A DNA stretch of 64,000 bases from Planctomycetota bacterium (GTDB lineage: Bacteria > Planctomycetota > UBA1135 > UBA2386), in the NCBI GenBank assembly GCA_016794425.1, contig JAEUHR010000018.1, forward strand, positions 1 through 64,000, given 5' to 3'. The notes under the pieces are model-generated. The model ran no database searches and was not told the origin of the DNA. It saw only the letters and a list, made by a program, of their open reading frames with translations. Within the stretch, counting starts at the first letter, position 1, and the number at the start of each line of letters is the position of its first letter. The position numbers were made by a program, and so were the translations under genes. Of this stretch, positions 35,813 to 44,069 are shown piece after piece.

Positions 35813-37150
35813 CTACTGCAGCGTCTGGCCGGTGTTGACCAGGCCCTTCGTCTGCGCGACCGACGCCGCCTGCCAGGTGAACTCGCCGTAGCGGTCGCCG
35901 GTGCCGGTGAGCTGCAGCGACAGGCCCGCCGCGCCGGTGCCGGTCTGGCTGACGCCGATGTCGATCGACGTCAGGCCCTGCGCGGCGCCGCCGACCGCCG
36001 TGAACGAACCCTCGTAGCTGACGAACTGCATGACGACGCCGGTCGCGGTCACCAGTGCGATGCCGTCGGGGCTGCCGTTCTGCAGGCCGGGGAAGTCGAA
36101 GGCGAGCGTGCCGAAGCCGTTCTGCTGGTTCGGGATCGTGCCGGCGAGCCGCGTGATGGCGTAGTAGAGACCGGTGGTGCCGTCGTAGCCGAGCAGCATC
36201 CAGTCCTTCAGGCTCGTGCCGGCGGCACCGGCGACCTCGACGAACTCGCCGATGTCGGTGCCGGAGTTGTCGTAGTGCAGTTCGTTGATCCAGACCTCGG
36301 CGACTCGCTTGCGCACGCAGGCGCCGAGGTAGATGCAGTCGACCCACTCCGGATGGTCGACGAACGGGTTGCGGTTGCCCTGGAAACCGTAGACGACGTT
36401 GTTGCGCGCGATCTCGCGCGCGTCGACCGGGTCCTGCTGGTGCCACTGCAGCAGCACGCTCAGCAGGCCCATGTAGGCGACCGACGCGTTGCCGCCAGTG
36501 GTCTGGATCAGGCTCGCGGTGTCGGTGAGCCGCAGGTCCGGCTCGGAGCCGCCGCCCTCGTAGCGCACGTCCATGTAGAACATCGCCCGCGCGATGTCGC
36601 CGCGGCGCGGGCCCCACACCTGCCAGCCGCCGGAGGCCGAGAACCAGTTGGAGTTGCCGGGGAACGTGCCGCTGCCGCCGCCCTGCCCCGCGTTGACCAG
36701 CGTCGTGCGCTCGGTCCAGGTCGCGTTGCCGTTCGCGAACCGCAGGTTGCCGCGGTCGGCGTTGTAGGCGATGTCGCTGAGGAACAGGTGGTGGCAGTCG
36801 CTGTACGGCAGGTTGGTCGGCCCGTCGGTCGGGAAGCCGTACGAGTTCGGCCAGCTGTGTTCGCGGTTGTAGAACGAGTTGCCGCCGCCCTGTTTGGCGT
36901 AGGCGGCGTTCTTGTAGATGTCGAGGATCTGCGTGCTGATCGTCGGGTGCTGGTCGGCCGCCTCGAGCACGGTCCATGTGTCGGTGCCGGAGCCCGTGTA
37001 GGCGATCTTCGTGTGCCCGTCGATCGCGTTGTGCAGCGTCGTGCGCAGCGTGGTCGGCGTGCTCGCGTCGACGCCGGCGTAGTAGCCGGGCGGGATCTGG
37101 GCGGTGACGGCGGTCGCCGTGGCGGCAACCGCGAGGAACACGTGGCGCAT
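35813..37150 (-). CDS. Secreted endonuclease I with C-terminal lamin-tail domain
   Basis: 445 aa. A signal peptide (MRHVFLAVAATATAVTA) precedes an endonuclease I (His-Me finger, EndA/NucM-type) domain to about residue 280, with the catalytic block NREHSWPNSYG, the segment DCHHLFLSDIAYNADRGN and the metal-site Asn in GNRNPFVDHPEWV. Residues about 295-445 form a lamin-tail (LTD) Ig-like domain, starting WINELHYDNSGTDIGEFVEV. It likely degrades extracellular DNA or RNA; the LTD may anchor or bind DNA. Converges with the SGNH gene 9 bp away. Confidence 0.87.
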   Translation of the reverse strand: MRHVFLAVAATATAVTAQIPPGYYAGVDASTPTTLRTTLHNAIDGHTKIAYTGSGTDTWTVLEAADQHPTISTQILDIYKNAAYAKQGGGNSFYNREHSWPNSYGFPTDGPTNLPYSDCHHLFLSDIAYNADRGNLRFANGNATWTERTTLVNAGQGGGSGTFPGNSNWFSASGGWQVWGPRRGDIARAMFYMDVRYEGGGSEPDLRLTDTASLIQTTGGNASVAYMGLLSVLLQWHQQDPVDAREIARNNVVYGFQGNRNPFVDHPEWVDCIYLGACVRKRVAEVWINELHYDNSGTDIGEFVEVAGAAGTSLKDWMLLGYDGTTGLYYAITRLAGTIPNQQNGFGTLAFDFPGLQNGSPDGIALVTATGVVMQFVSYEGSFTAVGGAAQGLTSIDIGVSQTGTGAAGLSLQLTGTGDRYGEFTWQAASVAQTKGLVNTGQTLQ

Positions 37151-37226
37151 GGCGCGGCGGATGATAGCGCCGCGCGCGGACGGAACGACCGGCGACCTGC
37201 GCGGATGCCGTGTTCCGTATCGACGG

Positions 37227-38546
37227 CTACGGCGTGTAGACGCGCACGTCGGCGGACGACAGCAGGATCTCGCCGGTGGCGAAGTCGAGCGTCACGGCCT
37301 GCGCGTGCAGCGGCACGTCCAGCGGGCCGAACGCCGCCGGCGTGAACGCGAAGCTCGCGAGCCCGGCCGCATCGAGCAGTCCGGCCCACGACACGCTGCT
37401 CGCCAGCGACACCAGCAGTTCGCCTTCGGCGATCGGCGCGAGTCCGGCCAGGAACTCGGGCGTGGTCGACAGCACGAACAGCCAGACCTGGTTGGGCCGC
37501 GTGCCGTCGAGGTCGATCGTGACCGGCGCCGTGGCGTCGACGGTGCCGGACGGCAGCAGCGTCGCGGTCAGTGCGAACGCCGGCCGCGCCGGCCGCGCGA
37601 CCACCAGCGCCGCACCGCTGCCGCTGATCGTCGGGCCGCCCGGCGTGCTGGCCAGCAGCTGGATCGCGCCGTGCACGATCGCGCCCTGGTTGTCGAGTTG
37701 CATCGCCGGCGTGTGGGTGCCGCTGACCGAGGTGCCGCCGCGGACTTCGTGTGCCGCGGTGCCGGCGAGGCGCAGGAACGACGTGCCGCCGGCGTAGACG
37801 CCCAGCCCGCCGACGCTCGGCTGGCCGAACGGACCGGGCGGGCCCGCGTTGCCGCCGCGCAGGTTGCAGCCGGCGACCGTGGCGATCGCACTCTGCTGCA
37901 GCAGGAGACCGATGCCGCCGGTCGGTGGCACCAGCGCACCGAACGGGCTGCCGCCGACGCCGGTGCCGCCCTGCAGCGTGCACGCATCGGCGGCGAACCG
38001 GCCGCTGCCGGTGACGTCGACGCCGGCGGCGCCGAGGCCGCCCGTGACCGCGCCGTTGAACAGGCCGTCGCCGCCGCGGATCGAGCAGCGCTGCGCGTGC
38101 AGTTCACCCTGCACCAGGACGCCGCTGGCCAGCGGTCCGCCGAGCAGGTGCGTGAACTCGCAGTCCATCGCAACCAACCGCGCGTCGCTGCGGACCTTCA
38201 GCGCGGGTTCGAAGAACGACGCCGTCGGCGCGAAGCGGATGCCCGCGAGGTAGCAGGTCTGACCGGGCGGCGTCGTTTCGAACGTCGTCATCCGGTAGTC
38301 CGACGGCAGCGGCACCGGATGCTGCACGACGGTCGCGGCGGTGCCCTCGCCGCGGATCGTCAGCGCCTTGCCGCTGACGACGAACGCCGTGTAGACGCCG
38401 GCGCGCACCAGCAGCGTGTCGCCGTTCTGGGCGGCGGCGACGGCGGCCGGCAGGTCGGTGAAGTTCGTGCCGGGACCGTTGTTCGCATCGACGATCCAGA
38501 TCGTGGGCAGGAGAGCGACGAGGGCGAGCGTGAGCATGCGCGGCAT
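37227..38546 (-). CDS. Secreted right-handed beta-helix protein
   Basis: 439 aa with a signal peptide (MLTLALVALLPTIWI). The N-terminal part has the pattern seen at the start of many parallel beta-helix proteins: DANNGPGTNFTDLPAAVAAA, GDTLLVRAGVYTAF, ALTIRGEG. Successive Gly/Ala/Val-rich turns follow (MDCEFTHLLGGPLASGVLVQ and others). The C-terminal 100 residues are a beta-sandwich-like cap that recalls surface-protein C-domains of planctomycetes. No catalytic residues of pectate lyases were identified; probably an adhesin or surface protein. Confidence 0.77.
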   Translation of the reverse strand: MPRMLTLALVALLPTIWIVDANNGPGTNFTDLPAAVAAAQNGDTLLVRAGVYTAFVVSGKALTIRGEGTAATVVQHPVPLPSDYRMTTFETTPPGQTCYLAGIRFAPTASFFEPALKVRSDARLVAMDCEFTHLLGGPLASGVLVQGELHAQRCSIRGGDGLFNGAVTGGLGAAGVDVTGSGRFAADACTLQGGTGVGGSPFGALVPPTGGIGLLLQQSAIATVAGCNLRGGNAGPPGPFGQPSVGGLGVYAGGTSFLRLAGTAAHEVRGGTSVSGTHTPAMQLDNQGAIVHGAIQLLASTPGGPTISGSGAALVVARPARPAFALTATLLPSGTVDATAPVTIDLDGTRPNQVWLFVLSTTPEFLAGLAPIAEGELLVSLASSVSWAGLLDAAGLASFAFTPAAFGPLDVPLHAQAVTLDFATGEILLSSADVRVYTP

Positions 38547-38558
38547 GCTACCGCACGG

Positions 38559-41500
38559 TCAGCGCGGGGTGACCTCCACCGCCAGCGGTGCCGCCCAGCG
38601 CTTCTGTTCGGCCGTGTAGTAGAGGTAGGCGCGCGATGCCGGGCCGGTGCTGCGCCCCGGGATCCGCGCGATCGCGTCGAGCGCCAGCCGCCGCTCGGCA
38701 CCGGGTTCGAGGTCGCGCCAGTAGAGCACCAGGTCGCGGCCGCGCAGCTCCCAGAACGCGAACGCTTCCGCGCGCTGCAGGTCCTCGAGCACGCGCGTCG
38801 GCAGCTCGAGGCCGGCCGGCAGGCCGATGATCGCGAGCGTCATCGGCAGCGACGCGTCGGTGCGGTTCGTCAGCGCCACGTCGATCGCGACCGGATCGCC
38901 TTCGCGCACCGTCGTCTGGCGCAGGCTCGTGCGCAGCGCGACCTTCGCGTCGGGGTCGTCGGCCGGCTGTTCCGAGTGGTAGGCGACGTCGACGGCCCAC
39001 GGCAGCGCCGCTCCGCCGCCCTCGAGTTCGAGCCGCAGCGCCGTGTCGCCGGGTGCCAGGCGGTCCCACAGTTCGCAGGTCAGCGCCGCGTGCTCGTCGG
39101 CCGCGAACGCGCGCTCGGCGAGCAGTGCGTCGCCGCGCCAGACCCGCAGCGTGCCGGCCTGCCGCTGCGCGCGGTGCTGCTGCGCGTAGGCGGTCAGGGC
39201 GCGCAGCGCCACGATCGTCGCCTGGGTCGCGCCGAACGTGCCGCGCGCATCGCGGGCGCCCTGCAGGAACTCGATCGCGCGCCGCGCCTGCACCGCGTGC
39301 GGCGCCGCCGGCAGCCAGGCCAGGGCCGCGAAGCCCGTCGTCTCGACGACCAGGTCCCGGCCGCCGCTCATCGTGATGCTGGTCGTCGTGCCGTGCAGCG
39401 AACCGTCGGGCTGCTGCAGCGCGGCCAGCCGTTCGCGGGCGGCCGTGGCCTCGGCGCGGTCGGCCAGGTGCAGCGCACAGGCGATCAGCGCCAGCTCGTA
39501 CGGATCGCCGGTGGTGGCGCGCGCGACCAGCGCGTCGACCTCGGTCGCGAGCTGCGCCGCGGGCGTGCCGGACTGCAGCAGCGCGTAGGTGACGTAGGCG
39601 TTGGTCAGCGGCACCGAGCGGCCGCCGAACGAGTGGTGGTCGTCGCCCTGGTGCGGGTAGTTGCCCTTGCCGTCGCGGCGGTCGAGCAGCCACTGCCGCG
39701 TGCGTTCGACCATCGTCGCATCGACGTCGTGCACGCGCTGCATGTCGTGGAACTGCAGCAGGCCGTAGGCGGTCAGCGCCTCGTGGCCGGGGTCGTTGCC
39801 GAACCACTCGTAGCCGCGCCGCGCGCACTCGTAGCCGGTGATCTTCGCGTAGCCCTTCGGCAGCAGTTCGCGCGCGCGCGCTGCGACCAGCGGCACGTCG
39901 TCGCCGTTCGCCTCGAGCAGCGACAGCACCATCGTGTTCGGGTAGTTCGACGAACTCGCCTGCTCGAAGCAGCCGTGCGGTTCGCGCAGGATGCCGTCGA
40001 GCCCCTCGGTCAGCGCCGCGAGCGGCGACGGGAACAGCTTCAGCAGCACCGAGCCGGAGCCCGCCACCGCGTCGGCCGGCAGCGTCACCGTGACCGTCGC
40101 CGGTGTGCCGGCGGTGACCGTGCCGGCGAACGAGCGGTGGTGCGGGAAGCCGCGCGGCGTCACCTGCAGCGTGTGCCGCACGGTGTCGTCGAAGCGGCCG
40201 ACGCTGCCGCGCAGCAGCAGCGTCGCGGTGCCGGCGCCCGGGGCGGCACCGAGCGGCACCAGCGCGCGGCCGCGTGCCGGCTGCGTGGCCGCGTCGAGCT
40301 GGATCGCGGTCGGAGTCTCGGCGCCGAGCCGCAGGCCTTGGCCGACCTGCACCTGCAGCGCGACCTCGGCGACCGGCTGGCCGGTCGCGGTGGCCGCGAT
40401 CGGCAGCTGCAGTTCGTCGCCGGCCGACAGTTCGTCGGGCAGCTTCACGTCGAGGTGGAACGGCAGCGCGGTCGTGAACGTGCCGCGGCCCTGACCGACG
40501 CGGCCGGTGGTGCCGCCGAGCGCGTGTGCGTCGACCTGCACGAGCCAGGTCGTCACCGCGTCGCTGGTCGCGAAGCCGACGGTCGCTTCGCCGCGTTCGT
40601 CGGTCCGCACCAGCGTCTGCCACAGCAGCAGCGGCGCGAAGTCGTCGCGGACCGCATCGGCGGTGTGGCGGTGCGCATACTGGCGCTCGCGGGCCGGCAG
40701 GGCTGGGCGGGCGGGTGGTCCGTCGTCCCTGCCGACGAAGCCGGTCTCGAGCGTGGCCGGCGGGAGGTCCTGCGGCGCGCTGTCGCTGCGGCGGCCACCG
40801 AGACTGACGGCGCGGTTCCAGGCGCCCGAGTCGAAGGCGCTCTCCTTGCGTTCCGTCACGGTGGTGACGTTGTCGAAGCTGTCGAGATCGCCCCACCGGT
40901 CTTCGTGGAACACGGCGCGGTCCGGTGGTGGCACGAGGGCGCCGATGTCGCCCGCGCCGCCGTCGAAGTCGCGCAGCTCTGCCGCCGCCGGCGCCAGATC
41001 GCGGTTGCCGAGCACGTTCGGCAGCAAGGCAGCGCCGAGCAGCAGCACCGCGGCGGCGCCGAGCACGCCGGTGAACGTCTGCAGCACCGGCGGCCAGTGC
41101 GTGACCGCGCGCAGCGCGGCGGCGATCGTCTCGACCAGCACCAGCAGCAGCAGCGCCAGTCCGGCCAGCACCGTCGCCGCCTCGAGCCGCCGCGCGGCGG
41201 CGCGCGCATCGCGGTCGAACGTCGCGCCGGCCGCCTGCGCCGCGGCGAGGTTGCTGTGTACCTGCGGCGTGTGCGAGAAGCCCTCGCGCGCCAGCACGCC
41301 GACCCCGGCCGGCCCGCGCGCGGCGATCGTCGCCTGCGCCGCGGCGTCGTTGCGCCACACGTAGCGGCGCCAGCCACGCGTGCCGAGCAGCAGATCGGCG
41401 TTGCGGGCCGAGCCGTCGTGCGCGAGCAGGAAGTCACCGAGCTCCTCGACGCGCTCGACGTCGGCGAACAGCGACGCCTGGTCGGCGAGGCCGACCCGCG

Positions 41501-43466
41501 GCTCGCTGCCCAGCGACACGACTGCCTGGTCGGTCACGCTGACGCCGAGCAGGCTCTGCACCGGTTCGCCGCGTTCGTCGGTCGCGCGCAGCACGACGCG
41601 CTGCGCTTCACCGGGCACCAACTGCGCGTGCTGCGGCAGCACCGCGATGTCGATGCGCTGCTTGTTGGCGCGGCGCAGCAGCCGTTCGGCGACCGGCTGC
41701 AGCGTGCGGTCGAACACCGTCGCGCGCAGCACGCCACTGACGTGGTCGGGCAGCGGCACTTCGGCGGTGGCCTGCAGCTCGCCGTCGTCGCCGGCGCGCA
41801 GCGTGGTCTGGCCGACCAGCACGCCGCGGCAGAACACGCCGAGCAGCCACGGGCCGTCGCCGCGGCCGCGCACGCCGAGGCGCAGCGGTTCGCCGGCGGG
41901 GCTCGCATCGGCGAGCGCCCGCAGAGCGATGCCGCGCGGCTGCACCGCCGGCAGCGCGAACGCCTTCGTCTGGCCCGGCAGCCGCAGCTCGTAGCGCCGC
42001 CCGTCGCGCGGCGTGAACTCGATGCGTGCGCGGCCGCGGTGTTCGGTCGAGAACCGCGCGAGCCGTTCGCCGCGGTCGTCGACCAGTTCGCCGGTCGCGT
42101 CGATCGCGCGGCCCAACGGGTCCGTGATCTCGATGTAGACGCGGTTCGGCACCGCCGCGACCAGGTCGCCGCCCTCGGGGAAGCACGCGACCGCCAGTTC
42201 GCCGGTCGGCACGACGAACGGCCGCACCTGGCTCTCGACGTTGCCGCCGTCTTCGATCGTGGCGACGAAGCGCGCCGCACCGCGGGCGACCTCGGTCGGC
42301 ACCGTGAAGCGGAACGTCGCCTCGCCGCGCGCGTCGAGCGCCTTCTTCTCGCTCGACACGGTCGTGCCGTCGACCACCAGCGTGCCGGTCGCGAGCGCGC
42401 CGGCCGGCGCGCCGCCGCCGTCGCCGAGCCGGGCGACGCGCACGGTCGCACCGCCGCGCGAGCCGGGCGCATAGCTGGCACGGTCGAGCACCAGCTGCGT
42501 GTCGAGGCGCGGCACCTGGAACGGGCGCACGACGATCTCGACCGACTCCGGTGGGAACCGGCCGTCGTCGGCGGCCACCTGCACGCGGTGCGTGCCGCCC
42601 TGGCTCGTCGCGGGCACGGTCAACACGAACGAGCCGGCGCCGACGCCGTGGTCGGCGCCGCTCTGGACCGCGACCGGGGCGTCCTTCGCGTCGAGCAGTT
42701 CCGCCCGCATCGTCAGCCCCGTCTGGCGCGGCAGCAGCGTCACGCGATCCAGCACGACGGCGCGCACGTAGACCGGCTCGCCGGGCCGGTAGACCGGTCG
42801 ATCGGTGCTGACGTGCACCAGCGGACCCGCGGCGGCCTGTTCGAGCGTCAGCACCTGGCGCACTTCGTCGGTGGCGTGCGCGGCGATCACCTCGACGCGC
42901 TGCGCGGTGCGCAGGTCGGCCGGCAGCGCGACTGCGGCACTGCCGTTCGTCACCGGGGCCTCGCCGGCGGCGAGCACCGCGTCTCCGGCGCCGAACGCCT
43001 GCCAGCGGACGCGGCAGGTCGCGTCGTCGCCGTTCAGATCCTTGGCCTGCACCGTGAAGCTCCACGGCGCGCCGGCCGGCACGGCCTTCGGTGCGCTGAC
43101 CGTCAGGTGCAGGTGCTCGCGGTCGAACGTCGTGCACCGCGCGGCGGCGATCCGTTCCCTGGCGAAGCACACCAGCACGACGCTCGCGGCAGCGGCGGCC
43201 GCGGCCAGCAGGCGCGGCACGGGCCTCTGCCACCAGGCGCGGCGCACCGGCGGCGCCAGGTCGAGCGGTGCCTGCTCGGGCTGCACCGCCCGTTCCAGCA
43301 CCGCGGCCTGCGCCAGCACTTCGCGCTGCAGTGCCTGCAGACGCGGATCACCGGCGATGCGCGCCGCCAGGGCCTCGGGGTGCTCGTGGCAGCCGAAGTG
43401 CAGCTCGAGCAGTTCCTGCTCGAGGCGGTCGCGTTCGTCGGGTGAGAACGGTGCGGGCTGGCTCAT
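38559..43466 (-). CDS. Alpha-2-macroglobulin-family protein with N-terminal anti-sigma-like tether
   Basis: 1635 aa. Residues 1-80 are cytoplasmic and helical (DERDRLEQELLELHFG), a transmembrane helix follows at about 84-102, and then MG domains start, with the signature STDRPVYRPGEPVYVRA near 220. The thioester motif GCFEQ is intact (Cys1166, Gln1169), followed by an alpha/alpha-toroid complement-like domain. Two extra hydrophobic helices lie at about 756-817, in the middle of the chain. Bacterial A2M traps proteases in the periplasm. The ATG overlaps the stop of an ECF sigma gene, and the N-terminus resembles an anti-sigma factor in position and layout (inference). Confidence 0.92.
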   Translation of the reverse strand: MSQPAPFSPDERDRLEQELLELHFGCHEHPEALAARIAGDPRLQALQREVLAQAAVLERAVQPEQAPLDLAPPVRRAWWQRPVPRLLAAAAAAASVVLVCFARERIAAARCTTFDREHLHLTVSAPKAVPAGAPWSFTVQAKDLNGDDATCRVRWQAFGAGDAVLAAGEAPVTNGSAAVALPADLRTAQRVEVIAAHATDEVRQVLTLEQAAAGPLVHVSTDRPVYRPGEPVYVRAVVLDRVTLLPRQTGLTMRAELLDAKDAPVAVQSGADHGVGAGSFVLTVPATSQGGTHRVQVAADDGRFPPESVEIVVRPFQVPRLDTQLVLDRASYAPGSRGGATVRVARLGDGGGAPAGALATGTLVVDGTTVSSEKKALDARGEATFRFTVPTEVARGAARFVATIEDGGNVESQVRPFVVPTGELAVACFPEGGDLVAAVPNRVYIEITDPLGRAIDATGELVDDRGERLARFSTEHRGRARIEFTPRDGRRYELRLPGQTKAFALPAVQPRGIALRALADASPAGEPLRLGVRGRGDGPWLLGVFCRGVLVGQTTLRAGDDGELQATAEVPLPDHVSGVLRATVFDRTLQPVAERLLRRANKQRIDIAVLPQHAQLVPGEAQRVVLRATDERGEPVQSLLGVSVTDQAVVSLGSEPRVGLADQASLFADVERVEELGDFLLAHDGSARNADLLLGTRGWRRYVWRNDAAAQATIAARGPAGVGVLAREGFSHTPQVHSNLAAAQAAGATFDRDARAAARRLEAATVLAGLALLLLVLVETIAAALRAVTHWPPVLQTFTGVLGAAAVLLLGAALLPNVLGNRDLAPAAAELRDFDGGAGDIGALVPPPDRAVFHEDRWGDLDSFDNVTTVTERKESAFDSGAWNRAVSLGGRRSDSAPQDLPPATLETGFVGRDDGPPARPALPARERQYAHRHTADAVRDDFAPLLLWQTLVRTDERGEATVGFATSDAVTTWLVQVDAHALGGTTGRVGQGRGTFTTALPFHLDVKLPDELSAGDELQLPIAATATGQPVAEVALQVQVGQGLRLGAETPTAIQLDAATQPARGRALVPLGAAPGAGTATLLLRGSVGRFDDTVRHTLQVTPRGFPHHRSFAGTVTAGTPATVTVTLPADAVAGSGSVLLKLFPSPLAALTEGLDGILREPHGCFEQASSSNYPNTMVLSLLEANGDDVPLVAARARELLPKGYAKITGYECARRGYEWFGNDPGHEALTAYGLLQFHDMQRVHDVDATMVERTRQWLLDRRDGKGNYPHQGDDHHSFGGRSVPLTNAYVTYALLQSGTPAAQLATEVDALVARATTGDPYELALIACALHLADRAEATAARERLAALQQPDGSLHGTTTSITMSGGRDLVVETTGFAALAWLPAAPHAVQARRAIEFLQGARDARGTFGATQATIVALRALTAYAQQHRAQRQAGTLRVWRGDALLAERAFAADEHAALTCELWDRLAPGDTALRLELEGGGAALPWAVDVAYHSEQPADDPDAKVALRTSLRQTTVREGDPVAIDVALTNRTDASLPMTLAIIGLPAGLELPTRVLEDLQRAEAFAFWELRGRDLVLYWRDLEPGAERRLALDAIARIPGRSTGPASRAYLYYTAEQKRWAAPLAVEVTPR

Positions 43467-43996
43467 CGCTGGTTCCTCGCGGTCGGCTGCTGCGCACCCA
43501 ACGTCTGCCGCAGCTTCTGCAGCGCGCTGCGCATGCGCGTCTTCGCGGTGCCGACGGGGATCGCCAGCTGGGCGGCGATCGCGTCGAACGACAGCTCGCC
43601 GGCTGTGCGCAGCAGGAACACCTGCTGTTCGGCGTCGGCGAGCCGGTGGATCGCGGCCTGCGCGCGCGCCAGGGCCTCGCGCTGTTCGAGCGCGTGCGTC
43701 GGCGACGGATGGGCGGTGGGTGCCACGTTCGAGTCCTCGTGCAGAGTCTCGTGGCGTGGTCGCCGCTGGTGCGCCCGGCGGGCGTCCTTGGCGACGTTCC
43801 ACGTCACGACGAACATCCATGCCACCGGGTCGCGCGGCCGCGTGCCCTGCTGCCAGCCGCGCCAACACCGGAGGAAGGCGTCCTGCAGCAGTTCGGTCAC
43901 GTCGGCCGAACCTCCCAGCACGCTGCGGACCGCGCCCGCCAGCCCCTGACGATGGGACTGGAACAGGTCGCTCAGGCTCGGTTCCGCATCGGCCAT
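43463..43996 (-). CDS. ECF RNA polymerase sigma factor
   Basis: 177 aa. Region 2 is clear (DLFQSHRQGLAGAVRSVLGG, then DVTELLQDAFLRCWRGW), and region 4 has the helix-turn-helix SFDAIAAQLAIPVGTAKTRMRSALQKLR. The linker between them is typical of ECF factors. The stop overlaps the start of the alpha-2-macroglobulin gene (ATGA), so both are made together; the A2M N-terminal segment may be its membrane-bound inhibitor. The candidate selenoprotein gene ends 73 bp upstream on the same strand. Confidence 0.93.
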   Translation of the reverse strand: MADAEPSLSDLFQSHRQGLAGAVRSVLGGSADVTELLQDAFLRCWRGWQQGTRPRDPVAWMFVVTWNVAKDARRAHQRRPRHETLHEDSNVAPTAHPSPTHALEQREALARAQAAIHRLADAEQQVFLLRTAGELSFDAIAAQLAIPVGTAKTRMRSALQKLRQTLGAQQPTARNQR

Positions 43997-44069
43997 GGAT
44001 CGATCGTGGCGGTGAAGACGCCGCTTGGCGACCGCGGATTGCCCCGACCGGATTTTCCTGCCGTCGACC

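Noticed and set aside
37104..43445. A 2113-aa plus-strand open frame
   Set aside because: It is the antisense shadow of the A2M, beta-helix and endonuclease genes. Composition is Arg/Gln/Val-rich without domains, while the minus strand gives clear families.
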